Positions 42,996 to 52,846 of a stretch of DNA of 64,000 nucleotides are shown here, piece after piece. Location of the stretch: positions 1 through 64,000 of the forward strand of contig MKTC01000028.1 in assembly GCA_001897535.1 (NCBI GenBank), written 5' to 3'. The stretch's first letter is position 1, and each line of letters opens with the position of its first letter. Origin of the DNA: Bacteroidetes bacterium 37-13. GTDB lineage: Bacteria; Bacteroidota; Bacteroidia; Chitinophagales; LD1. The notes under the pieces are model-generated. The model searched no databases. It saw nothing but the letters and a program-made list of their open reading frames with translations, and was not told the DNA's origin. A program made the position numbers and the translations under genes.

Positions 42996-45900
42996 TTACA
43001 TTTGAACAAAACCCATTCGGAGTTGCTCAAATTCTTTCTCCAATTTTGAAGAATATTCAGCGTCTTCGTATTGCTTAGCGGTGCGCATCATTTCTTGGAA
43101 AATATAAAGCGGTTCGCGCACATTTCTATTTTCGGTAAACGAGCCTTGCTGCAAATTGTGCAAATACTGAGAATCGCCACTGTTGCGCGCTTGCTGCAAC
43201 AAATAGCGGTAAACTGTTTGGTAATAGCGCAGAAAATCGCGGCTTTGTGCAAGCAATTCTTCCATCACTTTTTTACCTTTTTCTTTTGCTCCTGCCTTGT
43301 AATAAATATCAGGATATTGGTAAGAGAAAACATTTAGAGGTACGCGTTCTGTCGGCATCATTTTAAGTGAATAATCTAACGCTTGAATTGCTTTTTCGTT
43401 CTCCCCTTTGGCTAATAATGCTTCTGCCAAACGACCAAAGTTGCCGCGAACATTCACCGTCATGCGCATGATGTTTTCATCTAAATAAATGTTTGGATTG
43501 CTTTCAATTCCACCAAACTTAAATTTCTTCATCATGTTGTCGAACATCACATCGGTGCGCACCGGAGCGCTGTAAGAATTCCCCGTAGCGTTTTCGCGCG
43601 GCACAATTCTATACGATAAACCTTCTAACTGGAAGTATTTTTCAAAACCTAAATACGCTTCAGGTGCTACGCTCACCGCAAAGTAAATCGGGCGTTCCAT
43701 GATGTTATTCGCAACAATATCCAAAGTAAGCAAATCGTTTTTCAATAAATTGCCATTGGTAATGCTCCAACTCATTCTCGAAGTAATTGGTTCATCAGCA
43801 GCAACCATATTCATTGCACGCGCTTTGTTGGTATCAATATCTAAATAGAAATTTTTAGTAGGGAAATATGGGTCGAACTCGCCTCTTCCGGTAGAAACTT
43901 TATTGCGCGGATCATCACTTGCAATAAATTGCATTACACGCTTTATATCCAACGAAGCATTTTCAGGAATTTGTGGATTTGGCGCATAGCGAATAATATC
44001 GCGATTGCTGGCGGCAACTTGCTCGCTGGTGAAACTCATTTTTAGCGGCTGTGCATTATTCATTTTAAAGCGCAATTGGTCAATATACCAATCCACGCCC
44101 AACAAACTCAAATTCACAATTCTAATATCAGTGCGTATGCCTTCTACTTCTTGTGCATACCAAAGCGGATAAGTGTCGTTATCGCCTTGCGTGAAAATAA
44201 TAGCATTTGGAGCGCAGCTTTCTAAATAGCAAACTGCAAAATCGCGTGCGGTTGTTCTTCCGCTGCGGTTGTGGTCGTCCCAGCCTTGGCTTCCCATTAA
44301 AATTGGCGCACTCGCACACACCAATAATGCTACTGCTGCTGCCGGTACTTCGCCCATTTTTTTCTTCAACAATTCAATAATTGCAAGCACACCATAACCA
44401 ATCCAAAAGCAGAATGCTACAAACGAAGCTGCTTGAGCGTAATCGCGTTCGCGCGGCTCTATTGGCGGTTCGTTTTGATATACAATTTGGAATAATCCGC
44501 TTACTGCAAACAATGCCAACACTACCCAAAATGCCTTGTCATCTTTTAGGTAAGTGTAAACCAATCCAATAATTCCAAGTATAAAAGGAATCATAAAGAA
44601 CTTGTTTTTAGCTTTGTTTTCTGCCAACACTTTCGGTAAGTTTTCTTGTGGCCATTGTGGTGCGCCCCAAATTTTTAAGTATTTATCTACAAATGGAATG
44701 CCGCTAATCCAGCCGCCATCGTCATTAAATACTGTGCCTTGAATATCATTTTGCCTTCCTGTAAAGTTCCACATCAAATAGCGGAAATACATATAACCAA
44801 CTTGGTATTGGAAGAAAAATTTCATGTTGTCGCCAAAAGATAAATGGTCGCGCACTTCGTAGCGTCCGCCATTTTTTTCGCCTAATTGCTTAGCTAATTG
44901 TTCCGCTTGCTCTTGTTGCCCGGGTTCAAAAGTTCTTACAATATTTACACCTCCTGCGGTGCGTTCTACCACATCAAGTTCCGGGTGAAGTACTTGACGA
45001 TAAGCACTTTTTTTACTTTCTTCTTGCCAAAAACCAAGGCGAGGAAAAGGCATCATTACATCATCTCGGAATTTGTAATCAATTTTATCGCCAACATATT
45101 TATAGCTGTGTGTTGCTTTATCTTTTTGGAAACGCTTACCCAACTTTTCCATATCCACAATATCGTAGCTATTCACATTGTAAGCCGGTCCGTATAAAAG
45201 CGGGCGGTCGCCATACTGCTCACGATCAACATAGCTTTTTAAGCTGAAAGGATCAATCGGGCGGTTCATGTTTATTGGCGGATTGGCAACACTGCGAATT
45301 GGCACCATTGCATAGCTCATGTAGCCGATATACATAAATGCCAAACTCAAAATGGCAATATTCAAATCGCGCCAGCCGCGTTTGTGCGTGTACCAAATTC
45401 CTCCGGCTAATAACGAAACTAATAGGAATAAGAAAAACGCTTCACCGCTATTAAACGGCATACCAAATGAGTTCACAAATAACTTATCGAAACCGGCAAG
45501 AAATGCCTGCGTGTAAGAAATGACAAACTTCATGGCAACGCCAATCAATACAAAGCCAATGATACCTGCAAACAAAAATCCTTTAATGCTTGGTTTGTAT
45601 CTTCTGTAATAGTAAACAAGTGCCGCAAATGGCAATGCCAATAAGCTCAACAAGTGTACACCGATTGAAAGACCGGTCATGTACGCAATTAAAATAAGCC
45701 AGTGGTCGGCATAAATATTTCCTTCAGAAACCTGTTCGTCCCATTTTAAAATTGCCCAAACAATAAAGCTCCAAAAGAACTGCGAAAGTGCGTAAACCTC
45801 ACCTTCCACAGCGCTAAACCAAAGCGAATCTAAAAAGGTAGCACAAGCTGCTGCAATTAAACCACTGCCAACTACTGCAAGTACTTTTCCGTTTGAATAT

Positions 45901-46232
45901 TCTTTACCTGCAAATACTAATTTTGATAAAAGCATGGTAACACTCCAATAGGTAAACATAATTGCCGCGCCTGTTGCCAAGCCGCTCATAAAATTCACCC
46001 AAGTTGCAACCTGCGAAACATCATTTCCGGCAAAAAGTGTAAACATTCTGCCAAGCATTAAAAAAAATGGCGCTCCCGGTGGGTGAACCACTTGTAATTT
46101 AAAGCAGCCACTTACGAACTCTCCGCAATCCCAAAAGCTTCCGCTCTTTTCTGCCGTAAGGAAATATACCAACGATGCAAGCACTAGCACCACCCATCCG
46201 GCAATATTGTTTATCTTTTTGTATTGATTCAT
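42996..46232 (-). CDS. DUF2723 (GT117-type) membrane glycosyltransferase
   Basis: The 1078-residue protein has about a dozen N-terminal membrane helices with the family motif FWDCGEFVSGCFKLQVVHPP, whose acidic residues in the first loop match GT-C glycosyltransferases. Extracytoplasmic TPR-like segments near the C-terminus (GENEKAIQALDYSLKMMP) complete it. Related proteins are protein O-mannosyltransferase-like enzymes. The substrate protein is unknown; secreted cargo proteins would be a reasonable but unproven target. Its length is normal for the family. Confidence 0.87.
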   Translation of the reverse strand: MNQYKKINNIAGWVVLVLASLVYFLTAEKSGSFWDCGEFVSGCFKLQVVHPPGAPFFLMLGRMFTLFAGNDVSQVATWVNFMSGLATGAAIMFTYWSVTMLLSKLVFAGKEYSNGKVLAVVGSGLIAAACATFLDSLWFSAVEGEVYALSQFFWSFIVWAILKWDEQVSEGNIYADHWLILIAYMTGLSIGVHLLSLLALPFAALVYYYRRYKPSIKGFLFAGIIGFVLIGVAMKFVISYTQAFLAGFDKLFVNSFGMPFNSGEAFFLFLLVSLLAGGIWYTHKRGWRDLNIAILSLAFMYIGYMSYAMVPIRSVANPPINMNRPIDPFSLKSYVDREQYGDRPLLYGPAYNVNSYDIVDMEKLGKRFQKDKATHSYKYVGDKIDYKFRDDVMMPFPRLGFWQEESKKSAYRQVLHPELDVVERTAGGVNIVRTFEPGQQEQAEQLAKQLGEKNGGRYEVRDHLSFGDNMKFFFQYQVGYMYFRYLMWNFTGRQNDIQGTVFNDDGGWISGIPFVDKYLKIWGAPQWPQENLPKVLAENKAKNKFFMIPFILGIIGLVYTYLKDDKAFWVVLALFAVSGLFQIVYQNEPPIEPRERDYAQAASFVAFCFWIGYGVLAIIELLKKKMGEVPAAAVALLVCASAPILMGSQGWDDHNRSGRTTARDFAVCYLESCAPNAIIFTQGDNDTYPLWYAQEVEGIRTDIRIVNLSLLGVDWYIDQLRFKMNNAQPLKMSFTSEQVAASNRDIIRYAPNPQIPENASLDIKRVMQFIASDDPRNKVSTGRGEFDPYFPTKNFYLDIDTNKARAMNMVAADEPITSRMSWSITNGNLLKNDLLTLDIVANNIMERPIYFAVSVAPEAYLGFEKYFQLEGLSYRIVPRENATGNSYSAPVRTDVMFDNMMKKFKFGGIESNPNIYLDENIMRMTVNVRGNFGRLAEALLAKGENEKAIQALDYSLKMMPTERVPLNVFSYQYPDIYYKAGAKEKGKKVMEELLAQSRDFLRYYQTVYRYLLQQARNSGDSQYLHNLQQGSFTENRNVREPLYIFQEMMRTAKQYEDAEYSSKLEKEFEQLRMGFVQM

Positions 46233-46362
46233 TTAGTATGAGTTTCTTTTTCAGGAAGCGCGAATGTAATAAAATAAGGAAATGCAATAATTTTCATACA
46301 CTTTAATTATGTTATATCCTATATAATATAAGTAAAATCTCTCCTACTCTCGCTTTCTAAAC

Positions 46363-46393
46363 AAAAAAGACCGCCTTTTGAGCAGTCTTTTTT
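46363..46393 (-). terminator. Intrinsic terminator after atpC
   Basis: AAAAAAGAC and GTCTTTTTT arms (46363-46371, 46385-46393) form about a 12-bp stem with a TCAAAAG loop. On the minus strand the structure ends in a T tract. It lies 18 bp beyond the atpC stop codon. Confidence 0.8.
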
Positions 46394-46410
46394 AAAAATT
46401 TTAATCTGAA

Positions 46411-46659
46411 TTAGTTTTCAGTTACACCTTCAACCATCACGTTTACGCTATTGTTTAAACTTTCGGCAAAGCCGCCTGAAATTTTAAGCGAAACTGTTTG
46501 TGTTGGCGATTTATATTTAATATTTCCGGCAGAAAGCGCAGCTATAAGCGGTGCGTGGTCTTTTAATATTTCAAAAGATCCATCTACTCCCGGTAGTTGC
46601 ACCAAAGAAGCCTCTCCGCTGTAAATCACTTTTTCCGGTGTTATTATTTCTAACTTCAT
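46411..46659 (-). CDS. atpC: ATP synthase F1 subunit epsilon
   Basis: This is the short N-terminal beta-sandwich form of epsilon (82 residues; MKLEIITPEKVIYSGEASLV then FEILKDHAPLIAALSAG). The C-terminal helical hairpin found in longer homologues is missing, as is usual in Bacteroidota. It lies 44 bp after atpD and ends with a clear terminator. It couples the rotor to F1 and can restrain hydrolysis when the C-terminal part is present. Confidence 0.93.
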   Translation of the reverse strand: MKLEIITPEKVIYSGEASLVQLPGVDGSFEILKDHAPLIAALSAGNIKYKSPTQTVSLKISGGFAESLNNSVNVMVEGVTEN

Positions 46660-46703
46660 TTTTCTTTGTTTATCAACTTTCTAAACTAAAATATTGCAGT
46701 TGC

Positions 46704-48299
<1,596 letters not shown>

Positions 48300-48370
48300 C
48301 TATTGTGCGATAAAAATATTAAAACTCGAATATTTGTTGAAAATTGAGGTTTTTGAGCCTGTTTTTATGA

Positions 48371-49093
48371 TTACGAATTAAAGAAAAGTCCTATTTCGTC
48401 TAAAATTTTAGGATTGGCTTCTAAAACATTACCAATAACCACCATATCTGCTCCGGCATTAAATGCCAAAGAAACAGCATTTACATTTGTGATTCCGCCA
48501 CCTACTATTAAAGGTAAATTTACAGTTTTTTTCACGGCAGTAATTACTTTGCTATTCACGGGCGTTTCTGCACCGCTTCCGGCTTCTAAATAAACAACTT
48601 TCATACCTAAAAAAGAAGCTGCAAGTGCTGTGGTAGCTGCAATTTCAGACTTTTGTGCCGGAATGGGAATAGTTTGAGTAATGTAAGAAGTGGCTGAAAT
48701 TTTCCCACCTTCAATTAAAATATAAGCCGTAGGAATTACTTCGATATTAGCTTGCTGAACCGCAGGCGCAGCAATTACTTGCTCGCCAATTAAGTAAGCA
48801 GGATTTCTACCGCTTACCAAACTTAAAAACAAAATGCCATCTGCCTTTTCGCTTACTTGAAAAGAGTTGCCGGGGAAAATTATTACCGGAATAGTTGAGT
48901 TTTCTTTTAGAAATTCAACCGTAGTGTGAAATTGGTTTTTGTACAATAAACTACCGCCAACCAATAAATATGAAACTTTGTTTGCTACTGCTTTTTCAAG
49001 TAAATTTTTCAAAGAAAATTCATCGTAATTATCCGGATCAATCAGAACCGCAAGTTTCTTTTTTCCATCATTAAACGATTGAAGCAAACTCAT
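48371..49093 (-). CDS. Geranylgeranylglyceryl/heptaprenylglyceryl phosphate synthase family protein (PcrB/GGGPS)
   Basis: The 240-residue TIM-barrel protein has the GGGPS blocks LAVLIDPDNYD, LLVGGSLL, IIFPGNS, YLEAGSGAETPV, LIVGGGITNV and MVVIGN. These proteins attach a prenyl chain to glycerol-1-phosphate, the first ether bond of archaeal lipids; bacterial homologues make similar prenyl-glycerol lipids. The physiological product in Bacteroidota is not well established. The gene starts 6 bp after the stop of the DUF7935-like gene, so the two are probably coupled. Confidence 0.87.
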   Translation of the reverse strand: MSLLQSFNDGKKKLAVLIDPDNYDEFSLKNLLEKAVANKVSYLLVGGSLLYKNQFHTTVEFLKENSTIPVIIFPGNSFQVSEKADGILFLSLVSGRNPAYLIGEQVIAAPAVQQANIEVIPTAYILIEGGKISATSYITQTIPIPAQKSEIAATTALAASFLGMKVVYLEAGSGAETPVNSKVITAVKKTVNLPLIVGGGITNVNAVSLAFNAGADMVVIGNVLEANPKILDEIGLFFNS

Positions 49094-49099
49094 CTGTAA

Positions 49100-49630
49100 T
49101 TAGAAAATTTCTCTTACCTCAGCCTTTAAAAAATCCAATGCGTGTTGCGTAGGAAGTGGCGCATTTGCACCTGCCACAGCCGTAAAAATAATGCGGCTCA
49201 ATTCTTGTGCGCTGGCATCGGCATTCACTTGTGCGGCAATCAAGTTAATGGTTTTAATGGTTTCATCTTTAGATTGCACAATTAAATTCCAACAGTTATC
49301 GCTCACGTAAATTTGTTGTGATAAATTATGTTCAAATTCTGCTTTAATAGTTTTCACCATTGCGTATTGCAACTCGGGGCTTATCATATCTGCTTCTATG
49401 CAGCGCGAAACCAAACTGAATGGCGAAATGCGTTCCAAAAACATGGCTAATCTTTCGTAAGCCTGCAAGCGCAACACTTTTATTTCTCTGGAATCTTTAA
49501 GTTTTAGGTCTAAAAGTTTTGTTTCGAGTTCTTTCTTGGTTTGCTGCTTAAAAACCAAATAAGCGGTGAGTAATACCAATGCTGCAGGAACGGTGATAGC
49601 GAATATTGTGAGAACTATTGAGTAATCCAT
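49100..49630 (-). CDS. DUF7935-like single-helix membrane protein
   Basis: The 176-residue protein has one N-terminal membrane helix (LTIFAITVPAALVLLTAYLVF) and then a helical cytoplasmic domain beginning QTKKELETKLLDLKLKDS with the block YERLAMFLERISPF. It resembles the uncharacterised Bacteroidota family DUF7935, but I name it only tentatively. It sits just upstream of the GGGPS-type gene with a 6-bp gap, and downstream of the HIT protein gene after 53 bp. Confidence 0.6.
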   Translation of the reverse strand: MDYSIVLTIFAITVPAALVLLTAYLVFKQQTKKELETKLLDLKLKDSREIKVLRLQAYERLAMFLERISPFSLVSRCIEADMISPELQYAMVKTIKAEFEHNLSQQIYVSDNCWNLIVQSKDETIKTINLIAAQVNADASAQELSRIIFTAVAGANAPLPTQHALDFLKAEVREIF

Positions 49631-49683
49631 TTTACAAGAATAATGCTAAATATTTGGGTTGAAAAGTTTTACAATTTCGGTTG

Positions 49684-50076
49684 TTACAAATATTGTTGGA
49701 TACTTTCGGCAATTTTTGTCATTTCTTCCGGAGAAAATTTTTGCTTAGGGTTTGAAAAGTTGATGTCGCCCATTTGGTTTAGCGGCACTAAATGAATATG
49801 AACGTGCGGCACTTCTAACCCGATAACTGCAACGCCTACACGTATGCAAGGAACAGCTTTTTTAATGGCAATAGCTACTTTTTTCGCAAACAAATTCAGC
49901 GCAGTTATTGCATCATCATCTAAATCAAAATAGTAATCAACTTCTTGCTTTGGAATAACCAAAACATGACCTTTTACTAAAGGAAAAACATCTAAAAATG
50001 CGAGATGCTTTTCATCTTCGGCAATTTTGTAGCAGGGTATTTCACCTGCTACAATTTTTAAAAATATTGATGCCAT
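49684..50076 (-). CDS. HIT family nucleotide hydrolase/transferase
   Basis: This 130-residue protein carries the histidine triad HVHIHLVP near the C-terminus and the N-terminal IFLKIVAGEIPCYKI typical of HINT-type proteins. The length is normal. Such enzymes hydrolyse AMP-lysine or related phosphoramidates. It lies 8 bp after the SprB-repeat protein gene on the same strand. Confidence 0.92.
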   Translation of the reverse strand: MASIFLKIVAGEIPCYKIAEDEKHLAFLDVFPLVKGHVLVIPKQEVDYYFDLDDDAITALNLFAKKVAIAIKKAVPCIRVGVAVIGLEVPHVHIHLVPLNQMGDINFSNPKQKFSPEEMTKIAESIQQYL

Positions 50077-50084
50077 TTTACTTT

Positions 50085-52739
50085 CTATTTACTAACAGAA
50101 ACTTTCACAGTTGCTGTTTTTTCTGCTGCTTGGAATTGAATAAAATAAATACCTGAAGCCAAAGTTTGTGTGCTTACGGCAATTTTTTCGTTGCTAATAT
50201 TCTTTACAAATTGTTGTGCAACTTTTTTTCCATTCATGGTGAAAGATGAAATGCTTAAATCCGCAGCTTGTGCAAGGTTAATTTCAAACAATAAATCGCT
50301 GCCGTTTGTTCCTGCATTTTTCACCCAAACTATTTCGTCAATTTTATCGATAGCTGTAGGCTGAGAAACGGTGTAAGTTCTTTCTGCTGTGCAACCTTTA
50401 TCGTCAGTTACGGTAACGGTGTAGCTTCCTGCTGTTAGGCTGCTTCTATCTTTTGTAATTACATTATTGCCCCAATCAAAATCATAGTTTGGTGTGCCTC
50501 CGCTCACAGTTAAAGTAATAGCGCCATCGCTGCCGTTTACAGTGGTAACATTTGTAACTTGCGCATTCAAACTTAACGAATCGGGCTCTGTTACAGTGTA
50601 TGTTGCCGCAGCGCTACAATTGTTTGCATCACTTACAGTTACGGTATAAGTTCCGGCTGCTAAATTTGCGGGGTTGAAATTGTTTTGCCATGCAATAGTA
50701 AGCGCACCTGTGCCGCCAGAAGCAGTTAATACTACTGACCCATCTCCACCATAGCAATTGGCATTGCTTATTGTACCAGAAAGTGAAATTGAATCGGGTT
50801 GCGAAACGGTGAAAGAATTTGTTCCTGTGCAACCGTTGCCATCATCAACAGTTACGGTATAATTTCCTACTTGTAAATTTGAAGGATTTGCACCGCTTAA
50901 ATTTCCGCTCCAAGTGTAATTAAAACTGCCAGAACCTCCGGTTGCAGAAACATTTATGCTGCCATTAGTTCCGCCATAACAGCTAACAGAATCGGCAGTT
51001 CCGCTCACATTTAAACTTGCAGTTTGTGTAATGGTATCTTTTCTTTCTGCTGTGCAACCTTTAGAGTCTGTAACGGTTACACTATAATTTCCGGCAGTTA
51101 AATTGGTTCTGCTGCTTGAAACATCATTATCATTCCAAACAAAACCGTTTCCGCCATTTCCACCAGTTGCACTTAATGTGATAAATCCATTGTTGTTGCT
51201 TCCGCAAGTAACATTTCCTTTAGTTGAATTTAGAACTAATAAAGCAGGTTGTTTAACAGTATCTGTTTTTACTACTGTACAATTATTGGCATCAGAAACA
51301 GTAACAGAATAAACCCCGGCAGCAAGATTGGTTCCGTTGCCTACATTCCAATTATATTGGTAAGAAGGTGTTCCTCCAGAGCCTCCAACTGCTAAACCGC
51401 CATCGTTTCCACCAAAACAAGAAACATTTAGTTTAGCAACATTTGCAGCAAGTTGTGTAGGCTGAGTTATGCTTATGTTTGTAACTACTGCAGAACATCC
51501 GGCTTGGTCGGTAACTGTAACTGAATAAACGCCATTTGATAAATTAGTTCTTGAAGCTCCAAGTTTGCCATCGTTCCAAGTGTAGGTTTTTGTGCCTGTG
51601 CCACCTGTTGTGGTTATGGTTGCACTACCGCTTGTATCTCCAAAGCAAAGCGCTGGAGCAGAATTGCCAAGCGATGCAATTATAGGAAGAGGATCTAAAG
51701 TACCCGGAGTGAAAGAAATACCACGAAAAACAGTATTGGTTTGCTTTCCTAAAACCGGTGTAAGTGTAGCGTTCAAAGCTTGGTTATATCCAGCCGCATC
51801 TTGAAACATATAAACAGAATCTTGTGTTGCAGTAAAACCTTTAATAGTACCGCAAACATTTAGTAAAGTTAAACCCCTAAAGGTTGTATTTGCAGTTTTT
51901 CCATTATTAAGCCATTTTCCATTTACCTTGCTGAATTTATAAATTCCACCTTGGTCGTCTGCTACATAAGCTAAATCGCTTCCTGCTTCGGCAGAATTAA
52001 CATCAAATAATGCAAAGCCATAAGGAGAACCACTGGTTACAGAATCCAATAAAGTAGTAGTTTGTCCACTTATGATTGGTTTTCCGGCTCCTACTTCGCT
52101 CACACCATAAAATGTGCTGGAGGCTGAAGAAATATACAGCTGATCATTAAAAATATTGACAACTCTTGTATTGGTTGGCGCGCTGCTAATTTTTACAGGA
52201 CTTGAAGTAAGGCTATTTAATGGCACATAATAAGTTCCGCCTGTACTGCTTGAGCCAGCTCCGGCAAACCATACTCCGGTGCCATCGGTAACAGCCCCTC
52301 TAATACTGCTTGCTTTATAGGCACTTCCTGCCACAATTCCTGTTTGGGTATTTATTGTTCCGGTTGCAGAAACTACTGCTGCAATTCTATTGGTATTTGT
52401 TCCCGAAACACTTGCTACTCCTGTAGTTGTATCGTATCCGGCTAAGGTTAAAAACATTCTATCTTGAGAAAGCGTAAGCGCGCCTTCTGAAGTTGCAGTG
52501 CCGCCCAAAGTAAGCGCACGGTTATTCCCATTTGCTACTGTGGGCAAAGCTTTAGTTTGTACTAATTGCCCGTTTATGGTAGAATATTCATCTAAAAAAA
52601 CGGGGTGAGATCCAGAACCTAATGCAGTTGAACCATCGCCAACTCTAAGCACCACAAGATTTCCGGGTGTAAAAGATTGACTAAAAACATTGGTAGCAAC
52701 AAAGCAAAGAACCAAACAAAGTGAAGCGAGTTTTTTCAT
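50085..52739 (-). CDS. SprB-repeat T9SS cargo protein
   Basis: The 884-residue protein has a signal peptide (SLCLVLCFVATNVFS), a beta-propeller-like N-terminal half, and then about six SprB-type repeats of roughly 70-75 residues (for example VSCYGGTNGSINV, GSGSFNYTW, GNYTVTV). A C-terminal T9SS sorting domain follows (IDEIVWVKNAGT through KVSVSK). SprB repeats are found in gliding adhesins. The last repeat lacks the first conserved Cys found in the others. It is probably exported through T9SS and processed by PorU. Confidence 0.85.
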   Translation of the reverse strand: MKKLASLCLVLCFVATNVFSQSFTPGNLVVLRVGDGSTALGSGSHPVFLDEYSTINGQLVQTKALPTVANGNNRALTLGGTATSEGALTLSQDRMFLTLAGYDTTTGVASVSGTNTNRIAAVVSATGTINTQTGIVAGSAYKASSIRGAVTDGTGVWFAGAGSSSTGGTYYVPLNSLTSSPVKISSAPTNTRVVNIFNDQLYISSASSTFYGVSEVGAGKPIISGQTTTLLDSVTSGSPYGFALFDVNSAEAGSDLAYVADDQGGIYKFSKVNGKWLNNGKTANTTFRGLTLLNVCGTIKGFTATQDSVYMFQDAAGYNQALNATLTPVLGKQTNTVFRGISFTPGTLDPLPIIASLGNSAPALCFGDTSGSATITTTGGTGTKTYTWNDGKLGASRTNLSNGVYSVTVTDQAGCSAVVTNISITQPTQLAANVAKLNVSCFGGNDGGLAVGGSGGTPSYQYNWNVGNGTNLAAGVYSVTVSDANNCTVVKTDTVKQPALLVLNSTKGNVTCGSNNNGFITLSATGGNGGNGFVWNDNDVSSSRTNLTAGNYSVTVTDSKGCTAERKDTITQTASLNVSGTADSVSCYGGTNGSINVSATGGSGSFNYTWSGNLSGANPSNLQVGNYTVTVDDGNGCTGTNSFTVSQPDSISLSGTISNANCYGGDGSVVLTASGGTGALTIAWQNNFNPANLAAGTYTVTVSDANNCSAAATYTVTEPDSLSLNAQVTNVTTVNGSDGAITLTVSGGTPNYDFDWGNNVITKDRSSLTAGSYTVTVTDDKGCTAERTYTVSQPTAIDKIDEIVWVKNAGTNGSDLLFEINLAQAADLSISSFTMNGKKVAQQFVKNISNEKIAVSTQTLASGIYFIQFQAAEKTATVKVSVSK

Positions 52740-52846
52740 TTTACTAGTTTTTTATTTACAGAACAATAATAAGTTAATTACTCTTTTCTATTTGATATTT
52801 TATCAGGCTATTAAAGAAAATGAGAGAAAAAAACAGTCTGTTTTTA

